Positions 1-8,656 of a stretch of DNA of 64,000 bases are shown here, piece after piece. Position 1 is the first letter of the stretch. Each line of letters starts with the position of its first letter. The position numbers and the translations under genes are program-made. Source of the stretch: Pseudoxanthobacter soli DSM 19599 (GTDB taxonomy: Bacteria > Pseudomonadota > Alphaproteobacteria > Rhizobiales > Segnochrobactraceae); the NCBI RefSeq assembly GCF_900148505.1, contig NZ_FRXO01000001.1, positions 744,001 through 808,000 of the forward strand. Direction: 5' to 3'. The notes below the pieces were generated by a model, which was not told the DNA's origin, did not search any database, and worked only from the letters and a program-made list of their open reading frames with translations.

Positions 1-672
1 CATGAGGAAGCGCAGCTGCTGCTCCTCGTCCGTGATCGAGAACCAGTACTTCACCAGAATGATGCCGGAGCGCACCAGCATGCGCTCGAATTCAGGCACG
101 TCGCGGAAGAAGTCCTCGACCTCACCTTCGCTGGCGAAGCCCATGACGCGCTCGACGCCGGCGCGGTTGTACCAGCTGCGATCGAACAGCACGATTTCGC
201 CGGCCGCCGGCAGGTGGGGCACGTAGCGCTGGAAGTACCACTGGGTCTTCTCGCGATCCGAGGGCGCCGGCAGCGCCACGACCCGGCAGGTTCGCGGATT
301 GACGCGCTGGGTGATGCGCTTGATCGCGCCGCCCTTGCCCGCGCTGTCGCGCCCTTCGAACAGCACGACGAGCTTGAGCCCCTTGTAGCGGACCCAGTCC
401 TGCAGCTTGACGAGTTCGCCCTGCAGACGGAGGAGTTCGCTGAAATAGGTGTGCCGGTCGAGTGAGTTCTTCCTGTGGCGCTCGAACTTCGCCCGAAGCT
501 CCGGCGGCACGCGGGAATCATCGACCGCCTGTTCGAGTTCCTCGTCCATGTCGTCTTCGAGCTCGATCTCGAGCCAGCTGCGCGACGGCGCCTCAGGCGC
601 GTCCGCCTCGCCCTGCGACGCAAGGGTCGTGCCGGCTTCGGTGATCTCGGTATCGGTGGTGGAATCTGCCAT
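1..672 (-). CDS. ppk2: Polyphosphate kinase 2 family protein, 5' part (runs off the window)
   Basis: Cytosolic PPK2 enzymes move phosphate between polyphosphate and nucleoside di- or monophosphates. The 224 codons present start at ATG 672 (MADSTTDTE) and remain open at base 1, so the C-terminus is missing. Residues 1-70 are an acidic leader. Around residues 106-114 lies the P-loop GRDSAGKGG, and around 160-180 the lid segment DRSWYNRAGVERVMGF. Both are hallmarks of the family, and the last visible residues (KYWFSITDEEQQ) also fit. A single-domain PPK2 is usually about 260-300 residues, so most of the enzyme is here. The class (ADP- or AMP-phosphorylating) cannot be told from this part. It diverges from the glutathione S-transferase gene. 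Confidence 0.93.
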   Translation of the reverse strand, partial: MADSTTDTEITEAGTTLASQGEADAPEAPSRSWLEIELEDDMDEELEQAVDDSRVPPELRAKFERHRKNSLDRHTYFSELLRLQGELVKLQDWVRYKGLKLVVLFEGRDSAGKGGAIKRITQRVNPRTCRVVALPAPSDREKTQWYFQRYVPHLPAAGEIVLFDRSWYNRAGVERVMGFASEGEVEDFFRDVPEFERMLVRSGIILVKYWFSITDEEQQLRFLM

Positions 673-849
673 CTGTCGCGCCTCCTGCAACGCCTGCCAT
701 ACCGAAAAGCCAATGCGGTTTGGTGACAAATCGATGGCGCTGGCCGACGCTGTGCTGCGACCTTGATGTCGCCGACGCATGGAAGGTGGGCATCGCCGAC
801 TGACGCCCGCGCGGGGCCGGTCGTGCGCTCAACACAGGGAGAAGCCGAA

Positions 850-1548
850 ATGGCCGATTACGATCTCTACTACTGGTCCGTGCCGTTCCGGGGCCAGTTC
901 GTGCGGGCCGTGCTCGCCTTCGCCGGGAAGACCTGGACCGAGGCTGGTGATGCCGAGATCGCGCGGCTGATGGAGGCGCCGGCGAGCGAGATGCCGGTGC
1001 CGTTCATGGGGCCGCCGATGCTGATCGACCGCAAGGCGAAGTTTGCGATCTCCGAAATGCCAGCGATCGTGCTCTATCTGGGCGAGACGCTCGATCTCAT
1101 GCCCGACACCCCTGCCCTGCGCGCCATGACTCTGAAGATCGTCAACGACGCCAACGATGTGATCGACGACATCACGATCGATGGCGGGCGCGAGATGTGG
1201 ACGGAACGGCGCTGGCGGGAGTTCGTGCCGCGCCTGAAACGCTGGATGTCGTTCTGGGAAGAGACCGGACGCCGCAATGGCCTGACCGCAGATGCAGGCT
1301 TTCTGCTCGGCGGCAAATCCCCCGGCATCGCCGACGTCGTAAGCGCCACGCTCTGGTCGACCATGGCCGACCGTTTCCCGCCGATCGCCGTGATGCTGGA
1401 GGACGCCGCGCCGATGACGGCCGGCCTGACCCGGCGCGTTTCGGCTCTGCCGCCGCTCGCCGCCCTCGCCGCCAGGGCGCGACGGGACTATGGCGAGGCC
1501 TATTGCGGCGGCCAGATCGAGGCCTCGCTGCGGCGGGTTCTCGGCTGA
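850..1548 (+). CDS. Glutathione S-transferase family protein
   Basis: A 232-residue soluble protein with a GST layout: an N-terminal thioredoxin-like half (starting MADYDLYYWSVPFRGQFVR, with the cis-Pro segment ISEMPAIVLYLG near residues 68-80) and a helical C-terminal half with the N-capping-like stretch GKSPGIADVVSATLW near residues 155-170. It probably conjugates or binds glutathione; the substrate is unknown. The reading frame is open back to 763, but ATG 850 is preferred because a good ribosome-binding site (GGGAGAAG) precedes it and the domain begins there. It stands alone, convergent with the downstream SDR gene. Confidence 0.85.
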   Translation: MADYDLYYWSVPFRGQFVRAVLAFAGKTWTEAGDAEIARLMEAPASEMPVPFMGPPMLIDRKAKFAISEMPAIVLYLGETLDLMPDTPALRAMTLKIVNDANDVIDDITIDGGREMWTERRWREFVPRLKRWMSFWEETGRRNGLTADAGFLLGGKSPGIADVVSATLWSTMADRFPPIAVMLEDAAPMTAGLTRRVSALPPLAALAARARRDYGEAYCGGQIEASLRRVLG

Positions 1549-1568
1549 CGGAAGGCTACGCTCCGGCC

Positions 1569-1590
1569 GCCCGGGCGAGTTTCCCCGGGC
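1569..1590. terminator. Hairpin between convergent genes, candidate bidirectional terminator
   Basis: A 7-bp perfect inverted repeat (GCCCGGG / CCCGGGC) around an 8-nt loop lies between the stop of the GST gene and the stop of the opposing SDR gene. No clear T-tract follows on either strand, so termination is an inference from position. Confidence 0.45.
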
Positions 1591-1596
1591 AGTGGT

Positions 1597-2517
1597 TCAC
1601 GCCGGCGGCAGGGCCGGTTCGATGCCGGTCATCTCGACCGACAGGTCCCAGAGCCGTCTCGCCAAGGCAGGGTCGGTGGCGTGCGGCGCGCGCCGTACCA
1701 CGCCCGACGGCCCCTTGATCTCGCGAAATCCCTGCGGGCCGTAATAGGCCCCGGGCGTGACGGCGCCGGTGGCGGCCTGAAGGGTCGGCCATGCGCCCAT
1801 CGCCGGCGTGTTCAGGAACGGCCGGAAGGCGGCCCAGGCAAGGCCGACCGCCGGCAGATGACGGCCGAGGTCCGTTCCCGCGATGCCCGGATGGCAGCCG
1901 AGCGCCATGACAGACGAGCCGGCCGCGCGAAGCCGCCTGTCGAGTTCGAACAGAAACAGGAGATTGGCGAGCTTGCTCATGCGGTAGCGCGGCCAGCGGC
2001 GATAGGACCGTTTGGCGTTCGGATCGTCCCAATCGATCCGGCCGGAGATATGGGCGAGGCTGCCGGTGATGACGACGCGCGAACCCGGCGTCGCGGCGAG
2101 CTTCGGCAGCAGCAGGGCGGTGAAGGCGAAACTGCCGAGATGGTTGACGCCGAACTGGAGTTCGAAGCCCTGTTGGGTGCGGCTGAGCGGGGGCATCATC
2201 ACGCCGGCATTGTTGACGAGCGCGTCGATGCGCGGTTCCCCGTCGAGTTCGACCGCGGCGCGACGGATGCTGTCGAGATCGGCCTGGTCGAACGGAAGGA
2301 AACCAAGATCAGCGGCGGGCGCGAGGGCGCGGATCCGGCGCATCGCCTCGTCGGCCCTCGCCTCAGACCGGCAGGCGACAACGACGCGGGCGCCGCGCAT
2401 GGCGAGCACGCGGGCGGCCTCGAAGCCGAGGCCGGTGTTGGCGCCGGTCACGACGAAGCACTTGCCCGACTGGTCGGGCACGTCGGCCTCCGTGAACCCG
2501 GAAGACGTGTCCGGCAT
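1597..2517 (-). CDS. Short-chain dehydrogenase/reductase, retinol-dehydrogenase-like
   Basis: A 306-residue NAD(P)-dependent oxidoreductase. The cofactor loop TGANTGLG is near residues 22-29 and the NNAGV strand near residue 100. The serine region is VVITGSLAHISG, and the expected YxxxK occurs as YRMSK. The extended C-terminus and WDDPN segment resemble retinol dehydrogenase/WWOX-type SDRs rather than classical FabG enzymes. ATG 2517 has a GGGAGAAG Shine-Dalgarno sequence; longer in-frame extensions upstream lack one. The substrate is unknown. It is convergent with the GST gene and transcribed alone. Confidence 0.85.
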   Translation of the reverse strand: MPDTSSGFTEADVPDQSGKCFVVTGANTGLGFEAARVLAMRGARVVVACRSEARADEAMRRIRALAPAADLGFLPFDQADLDSIRRAAVELDGEPRIDALVNNAGVMMPPLSRTQQGFELQFGVNHLGSFAFTALLLPKLAATPGSRVVITGSLAHISGRIDWDDPNAKRSYRRWPRYRMSKLANLLFLFELDRRLRAAGSSVMALGCHPGIAGTDLGRHLPAVGLAWAAFRPFLNTPAMGAWPTLQAATGAVTPGAYYGPQGFREIKGPSGVVRRAPHATDPALARRLWDLSVEMTGIEPALPPA

Positions 2518-2746
2518 CGGCTTCTCCCACAGGGCGGCCAGATTGCCGGAGCGACATCGCACCGGAACGGCATCGCGGCAGAACGGCCGCGATGCCGGGG
2601 CTGCACCATGCGTGATGTAGTCCGACGCGGCCGGATCGCAACCATCGCGGCGCCCGCGTCCGTTCACGAATGCCCTATCGGCCCTTCCGAAGCCCTCGCG
2701 CGGCAGGAGACGGCTTCCGGCGCCGCGCGAGGTGTTCCACCGCGGA

Positions 2747-5700
2747 TCAGGCCAGCAGCAGGCTATCGAGCTGCTTGCCGACGAAATCGAGCTGCACCAC
2801 GAGATCGTTGAAATCGCGGTCGCCGCCGCCGGCGGTGTCTTCCCAGCCCCAGGTGTTGTAGCCGTAACCCCAGAGGTGGGCGATCTGGCCGTCGCTGTTG
2901 GCGTTGGCGAAGGCGTAGAAGTCGTCGCCCGCCCCGGTGTGGAGGCGCATGGCGATGATGTCGCCATTGTCGATGCCCGCGATCTCCCCCTCGCCGTACT
3001 GACCGTATCCGCTGCCCTGGAGCCAGGTTCCACCGTCGGACAGATGGTAGGCACGGCTTTCGGTGGCCGCACCGTAGCGCGCATCGCCGGGATCGATGCC
3101 GTCGATGCTGCCGGAGAGATCGTCGACCTTGTAGAACATCACCGAGACGTCGCTGACGCCGTTCTGGCGCATGTGGACGACGGCGGTCTGGTCATCGGCG
3201 CCGCCCAGCGTGTCGGCGACGGCGACCGAGCGCGAGATCGCGACGGCGCTGTGGGCATCCGGCGTGACGAAATCCACGAAGCCGTATTTGTTGGAAAGGC
3301 CCGCCTGGGGCGTCCCGGCCTGCAGCCCGCCGATATCGATCGACAGCGCAGAGCCGGTGCCGACAGAGGCCTCGTGGAGCTGGCCCTGGGCATTGCCGTC
3401 GGATTGTGTCACGAGATCGGCCGAGAAATCCGGCCTGAGGCTCTGGAGCGCGAACGAGCGGGTCCAGCCCGACGAGGCCGTGCCGGAGAACGAGGTGCTG
3501 CCGCCGCCATAGTCGATCCGCACATGCTGGTCGGAGCCGAGCGCCGTCTGGAACAGGAGGCTCTGGTCGACCGAGCTGGTCCACGCACCGTCCGCATCGC
3601 TGGAGAGCACCGGCGCGGCGGACGAATCCCGCGTCTGCGCCAGGGCCAGCAGCATCCTGGACAGCATGCTTGCGTCGGGCAGGACATCATCGGTGACGAG
3701 GTCGAGCCCGGCACCCGGCTGGTAGCCGACGATGGAGCGCGCATCGTCCGAGGTGATGAACGCGCCCGGCAGCACGACGGACGCGGCATAGATCAGGTCG
3801 TTCAGATCGGATGGCAAGGCCAGCCCGGCGCCACCGACGACGTCCTGAAGGTCGTGGCCGAGAGCCGACCATTCCGCCGAAGTCGCGACGGAGCCGGCCA
3901 CGTGGCCGACGCTCGCACCGCCCGCGCCGTCTTCGGCGGTGTAGGTGAAGCTGACAGCGCCGTCGAAGGTGAGGAACGGCGAGAACACCAGATGGCCGCT
4001 TTCATCGAGCGTGACGGTGCCGCTGTCGAGGGTGACGGAACCGCCGGGCGCGATGTCGTGACCGTCGATCCTGGTGACGTGGAGTGCGTCGCCATCCGGG
4101 TCGGTGTCGTTGGCAAGCACGTCGATCGTGACGGTGCGGGCGTTGCGCATTTCCGCGAAGCGATCGTCCTGCGCGACCGGCAGATCGTTGATATTTGCGA
4201 CCACCCCGGTTGCCGCGCCGGCGACGGTTTCGTGCGCCCCGGCATCGTCGACATAGTGCAGAACGGCGCGCATCCGTGCGCCGACATCGGTCTGGGTGAG
4301 CGCGTAGGTGGCGGCGGTGGCGCCGACGATGTCGTGCCAGGCGCCATCCGCGCCCTGGCGCTGCCACTGATAGGTGCCGGGCGTCGAGATGCCATCGGCA
4401 TCGGTCACGGTGTTCGTCGCGGTCAGGGTACGGCCCTGAACCGCCGCGCCGTTGGCAACCACAGCGCCGACGGGAGCATCGTTGACGTCGGCGACAGAGG
4501 ACACGGTCGCGCTCGACACAATCGTGGCGAGGCCGTCGCCGTCGACATAGCGCAGCTCGGCGCGAACGTCGTGGCCGACGTCGGCCTGGGTGAGGACGTA
4601 GGAGGTCCCGGTCGCGCCGGAGATATCGACCCACGCCGAACCGTCCCAGCGCTGCCACTGATAGGCCGGCGAGGCGATGCCGTCGGCGTCGGCGACGGTA
4701 TCGGTCAATGTCAGCGTCTCACCCTGGGCGGCCGTGCCGCCAACGGCGAGCCCGCCCGTCGGGGCGAAGTTGACGTTGGTGACGGCGGAGGTGGCGGCGC
4801 TCGAAACCGTCGTGGCGACGCCGTCGCCGTCGACATAGCGCAGTTCGGCGCGAACGTCGTGACCGACATCGGCCTGGGTGAGGACGTAGGAGGTCCCAGT
4901 CGCGCCGGAGATGTCGTGCCAGGCGCCATCCGTGCCCAGGCGCTGCCACTGGTACGCCGGCGAGGCGACGCCGTCGGCATCGGCGACGGTATCGGTCAAT
5001 GTCAGCGTCTCGCCCTGTGCGGTCGTGCCGCCAATGGCGAGCCCTCCGGTCGGGGCAAAGTTGACGTTGGTGACGGCGGAGGTGGCGGCGCTCGACACCG
5101 TCGTGGCGAGGCCGTCGCCGTCGACATAGCGCAGTTCGGCACGAACGTCGTGGCCGACGTCGGCCTGGGTGAGGACATAGGAGGTGCCGGTCGCGCCGGA
5201 GATGTCGACCCACGCCGAACCGTCCCAGCGCTGCCACTGGTAGGCCGACGACGTGATGCCGTCGGCGTCGGCGACGGTATCGGTCAATGTCAGGGTCTCG
5301 CCCTGGGCGGTCGTGCCTCCAATGGCAAGCCCGCCCGTCGGCGCGAAGCTGGCGTCTGCGACGGAGGACAAGGCCGCGCTCGACACCGTCGTGGCGAGGC
5401 CGTCGCCGTCGACATAGCGCAGCTCGGCACGAACGTCGTGGCCGACGTCGGCCTGGGTGAGGACATAGGAGGTCCCGGTCGCGCCGGAGATGTCGACCCA
5501 CGCCGAACCGTCCCAGCGCTGCCACTGGTAGGCCGACGACGCGATGCCGTCGGCGTCGGCGACGGTATCGGTCAATGCTAGCGTCTCACCCTGGGCGGCC
5601 GTGCCGCCAATGGCAAGCCCGCCCGTCGGCGCGACGTTGACGTTGGCGACAGAGGACACGGCTGCGCTCGACACAATCGTGGCGAGGCCGTCGCCGTCGA

Positions 5701-7810
5701 CATAGCGCAGCTCCGCGCGAACGTCGTGGCCGACATCGGCCTGGGTGAGGACGTAGGAGGTCCCGGTGGCGCCGGTGATATCGACCCACGCCGAACCGTC
5801 CCAGCGCTGCCACTGGTAGGCCGACGAGGCGATGCCGTCGGCATCGGCGACGGTGTCGGTCAATGTCAGCGCCTCGCCCTGGGCCGCCGTGCCGCCGATT
5901 GCGATCCCGCCGGTTGGCGCAAAGTGGGCATCCTCGATCATGCGCGACTCGGCGCCGGCAACCGTCTCCACGGTGCCGCCATGATCGGTATAGGACGCGA
6001 CTGCGCGGACCTTCGAACGGACATCGTCCTGGGTGAGCACGTAGCTGTCGCCGGTGGCGCCGACGATGTTGTGCCAGTTGCCGTCCGAACCGAGACGCTG
6101 CCACTGATAGGATACGCCGGCCGGATCGAAGCCGTCGGGGTCCGCGATCGAATTGGTGGCCGTCAGCGTGCGGCCTTGCGCGGGAGGCCCGGACAGAGAA
6201 ACGGCGCCTGTCGGGGCGTCGTTCGCGTTCACCACCTCGACGGCCGTGGTGGCGGTCGTCTGATTGCCGGCGCTATCGGACACCACGACCTGGAGAGTGC
6301 GGTCGTCCAGAGCCGCGTCACCGGTCGACTGGTAACTGACGTGGTTCGCGACGGCAGCGACGATGCTGTCGGTGACGCCGCCGACCGCTACGCGGAAATT
6401 GTCGATATAAAGCGAGCCGCCGACCGCGGTTCCGCCGGTGAAGTCGTAGGTGCCGCCGACGAAGACGAAGAACCAGTTGCCGGAGGTCGGAATCGTCACG
6501 CTGTTGGTCGCCCACGGCGTATTGCCCGAGGCATTGGCGCCCGTTTCGTTGAGCACGACCTGGTAGGCGCCGGTATCGGCATTCATCAGGTAGCCGAAGG
6601 CATCGTAGGCGTCGCTGCCCGCGGCCGCGCGCCAGTCGAAATAGAAGGTGTCACCGGCCACGGCCGCGAACGTGTCCGAATAGGCATAGGGACCGTGAAC
6701 GACGTCGTATCCGGCGTTCGTCTGCCCGCTGTTGTAGAGCCGCAGGGACTGGGCGCCATCGGAATGCTCGCCCGTCGAGAGCTGGGAGCTATAGGTCATC
6801 GACTGGATGTCGCCGGCATCGTCTCCCGCATTTGGCGGGATGGTGGTGTCGGCGGGCGTCACATGGCCGTTGATGCTCGTCGTGCCGAGGATCACGCGGC
6901 TCTCGCCGATGGTCCAGCCGGTCGTGCCGTTCTCGAAACTCGGATTGGTGAAATCGCGGGTGAAGTCGATGGTCAGCGGCTGGCCGTTCTGCCCGTTCTC
7001 GACGCTGTCGACGACGCCGATCTGAATGCGGGCGGAGCCGGTGCCGTAATAGACCAAAGCGCCACTGATGGAGATCGCGCCGGCCGCGTTCGGATCACTG
7101 TCGCTGGTCAGCAGGAACTGGTCGCCGGCGACGGGCGACGTGAGCTTGAAGGTGATGGAGCCGCCGCCATAGCTCGACCCGCCGGAGATGGAGATGCCCG
7201 ACCCGACGCTTCCAGCCGAACCGCCCTCGGTGACGGAGACGGGCACCAGTCCGCCGATGGTCGGCGCCGCCGAGGCGCTGACCAGGATGCCGGGATAGGC
7301 CGGAACCTCTAGTACGGGCGTGGTGACGGAACCGACCCGCGCTTCCAGGCGCCAGTCACCGCCGCGATCGGCCGCGCCGGTCGGCGTTTCCGAGGCGGCG
7401 ACGTTCGCACCCGTCAATTCAGCGAGACGGCCGATGAAATCCCGCCCTTCCTCACCGGCGGCGACGTCGCAGCCATAGAGCAGGATATCGCCACCGGGCG
7501 CCAGCGCCGCCCCGATGCGGGCCAGATCGTCCGCACGGTCCAGAAGTCCGTTTGCGTCGATCACCGTCGCGCCGGACACCAGCGCTCCGGGCCGGCCATG
7601 GCTGACGATATGCAGCGATGCCAGTTCCCGATGCTTCGCCACGATGTCCGAAATACGCGTGACAACATCAGAACTGTCGTCCGCGAAATCGAAACAAGCG
7701 ACTTTTCTCGTAATTTCGCTCGCACCTATCGCGGATAGGATGATTTCTACGTCGGATATATTGCCATCAACGACATATAGATTTGAACCGATGGACATCA
7801 TCTCGCCCAT
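2747..7810 (-). CDS. Large repeat protein with DUF4347 head, Ig-like repeats and DUF4114 tail (probable secreted adhesin-like protein)
   Basis: 1687 residues. Residues about 5-175 match the DUF4347 pattern (IVSHGRPG, LYGCDVAAG). A jelly-roll-like segment follows at about 280-490 (NPSFENGTTGW, ending LYIDNFRVA). Seven Ig-like units of about 96 residues occupy roughly 533-1207, each with YQWQR and YVLTQADVG cores; five are nearly identical. A VCBS/cadherin-like unit (VLANDTDPDGD) lies near 1210-1310. A DUF4114-like end carries GGGDRDFNDLVVQ. There is no classical signal peptide; such proteins are generally exported by type I secretion, but no T1SS gene is nearby. ATG 7810 is used, though the in-frame ATGs at codons 4 and 5 are possible. 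A role in adhesion or biofilm is inferred from architecture only. Confidence 0.8.
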   Translation of the reverse strand: MGEMMSIGSNLYVVDGNISDVEIILSAIGASEITRKVACFDFADDSSDVVTRISDIVAKHRELASLHIVSHGRPGALVSGATVIDANGLLDRADDLARIGAALAPGGDILLYGCDVAAGEEGRDFIGRLAELTGANVAASETPTGAADRGGDWRLEARVGSVTTPVLEVPAYPGILVSASAAPTIGGLVPVSVTEGGSAGSVGSGISISGGSSYGGGSITFKLTSPVAGDQFLLTSDSDPNAAGAISISGALVYYGTGSARIQIGVVDSVENGQNGQPLTIDFTRDFTNPSFENGTTGWTIGESRVILGTTSINGHVTPADTTIPPNAGDDAGDIQSMTYSSQLSTGEHSDGAQSLRLYNSGQTNAGYDVVHGPYAYSDTFAAVAGDTFYFDWRAAAGSDAYDAFGYLMNADTGAYQVVLNETGANASGNTPWATNSVTIPTSGNWFFVFVGGTYDFTGGTAVGGSLYIDNFRVAVGGVTDSIVAAVANHVSYQSTGDAALDDRTLQVVVSDSAGNQTTATTAVEVVNANDAPTGAVSLSGPPAQGRTLTATNSIADPDGFDPAGVSYQWQRLGSDGNWHNIVGATGDSYVLTQDDVRSKVRAVASYTDHGGTVETVAGAESRMIEDAHFAPTGGIAIGGTAAQGEALTLTDTVADADGIASSAYQWQRWDGSAWVDITGATGTSYVLTQADVGHDVRAELRYVDGDGLATIVSSAAVSSVANVNVAPTGGLAIGGTAAQGETLALTDTVADADGIASSAYQWQRWDGSAWVDISGATGTSYVLTQADVGHDVRAELRYVDGDGLATTVSSAALSSVADASFAPTGGLAIGGTTAQGETLTLTDTVADADGITSSAYQWQRWDGSAWVDISGATGTSYVLTQADVGHDVRAELRYVDGDGLATTVSSAATSAVTNVNFAPTGGLAIGGTTAQGETLTLTDTVADADGVASPAYQWQRLGTDGAWHDISGATGTSYVLTQADVGHDVRAELRYVDGDGVATTVSSAATSAVTNVNFAPTGGLAVGGTAAQGETLTLTDTVADADGIASPAYQWQRWDGSAWVDISGATGTSYVLTQADVGHDVRAELRYVDGDGLATIVSSATVSSVADVNDAPVGAVVANGAAVQGRTLTATNTVTDADGISTPGTYQWQRQGADGAWHDIVGATAATYALTQTDVGARMRAVLHYVDDAGAHETVAGAATGVVANINDLPVAQDDRFAEMRNARTVTIDVLANDTDPDGDALHVTRIDGHDIAPGGSVTLDSGTVTLDESGHLVFSPFLTFDGAVSFTYTAEDGAGGASVGHVAGSVATSAEWSALGHDLQDVVGGAGLALPSDLNDLIYAASVVLPGAFITSDDARSIVGYQPGAGLDLVTDDVLPDASMLSRMLLALAQTRDSSAAPVLSSDADGAWTSSVDQSLLFQTALGSDQHVRIDYGGGSTSFSGTASSGWTRSFALQSLRPDFSADLVTQSDGNAQGQLHEASVGTGSALSIDIGGLQAGTPQAGLSNKYGFVDFVTPDAHSAVAISRSVAVADTLGGADDQTAVVHMRQNGVSDVSVMFYKVDDLSGSIDGIDPGDARYGAATESRAYHLSDGGTWLQGSGYGQYGEGEIAGIDNGDIIAMRLHTGAGDDFYAFANANSDGQIAHLWGYGYNTWGWEDTAGGGDRDFNDLVVQLDFVGKQLDSLLLA
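4478..5920 (-). repeat. Five near-identical tandem 288/291-bp units inside the adhesin-like gene
   Basis: Units start at 5920, 5632, 5344, 5056 and 4765. Four are 288 bp; the fourth is 291 bp because LGTDGAWHD replaces WDGSAWVD. Each encodes one 96-97-residue Ig-like repeat beginning APTGG and ending near SSA. More diverged units flank the array on both sides (about 6211-5921 and 4477-4188). The near-identity points to recent duplication or gene conversion. Long open frames on the opposite strand here are a by-product of the repeats. Confidence 0.9.
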
Positions 7811-8656
7811 AGCGCCCGCCTTTGTATAAATAAAATAACGAACGCATTCTAGGTTCCCAGGCGAGAGTCTTACAATCTAAAGGATAGTAAGAAATACAGA
7901 CTAACTACCGTACGCAAATGAATTGGATTCGAAATGAATCTTACTGGATTCAATGATTTAGAATTTCACACAACCAATGGTATATGACGCATCGTCGCAA
8001 TACGTCATTTATGCACGAATAAACTTTATAATTTCTGCTATAAGCTGTAATGTATCCGTCATGCCAGCAGTTGAATGCAGTGCAGAATAAAGATTTATTG
8101 CGCTGCAACATGCGCATGAAGGCGCTCCGCGCAGCGGATGATGTCCACCGGCACCCGATCGCGTGTAATTCTGTCAGTTCGTGCTTTTTGGCGAGATGGA
8201 ATACTGATTTCGTCTGGCGGATCGGCGAGAAAATCGGCTGCAAATACTGAGGAGAGATGGCTAAAGCCGATCAGATCATCTGTCGGCCGACAGAAGATCG
8301 CTCGTCCGATCTGGACCTGAATAGCCCGGCATCACCGCCGGCATTCATGGAGCGCGCCCGCCGACGGTGTCGAGCGCGCCATCGGGCAGATCCGGCTGCG
8401 GACTTCTACGCTGCACTACGGGAGGGGCGTGGCGATGAACACCGAGCGGCCGAAGCGTGCGCGCGGGATGCGCTCATCACACGTAAAGCAGATCCCGGTC
8501 GATCGGATGATCCCTTCGATCGGAAGTGCTGTCGGATTCGCGGCACATCCGGCGCGGCTCCCTGCCGGCTCTGACGTTGGGTCCCACGCGATCGGATGGG
8601 TCCATCCGATCGCCGATTCATCGCCTTTCAGGCGGAGGGCGGAAACCGCCCTCGCC
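7811..8656. other. Gene-free region; AT-rich stretch upstream of the adhesin-like gene
   Basis: About 850 bases with no convincing gene. Roughly 7820-8260 is clearly more AT-rich than the rest of this part of the window and should hold the promoter of the leftward repeat-protein gene. A short inverted repeat (GATTC-5 nt-GAATC near 7928-7942) lies about 120 bp upstream of that start. The right part, 8260-8656, returns to high GC and ends in hairpins behind the aldehyde dehydrogenase gene. Short open frames here lack family resemblance and well-spaced ribosome-binding sites. Confidence 0.6.
8589..8651. terminator. Cluster of hairpins downstream of the aldehyde dehydrogenase operon
   Basis: Three stem-loops follow each other: a perfect 10-bp stem with a 4-nt loop at 8589-8612 (CGATCGGATG / CATCCGATCG), a small GCCT/AGGC stem near 8622-8633, and GGGCGG-AAA-CCGCCC at 8637-8651. 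They lie immediately past the stop of the leftward nine-gene operon and probably end or protect its transcript. There is no T-tract. Confidence 0.5.

Noticed and set aside
2732-5581. Long open frame on the + strand opposite the giant repeat gene
   Set aside because: It repeats in step with the tandem repeats of the real gene and its Asp/Gly/Val/Arg-rich translation has no domain; it is a by-product of GC-rich codon use. The same holds for the frame at 5726-7312.
8257-8574. 105-codon open frame with a GGAG just ahead of ATG
   Set aside because: The ribosome-binding site is only 2 nt from the ATG, the translation has no family resemblance, and it ends in the high-GC spacer behind the aldehyde dehydrogenase operon.
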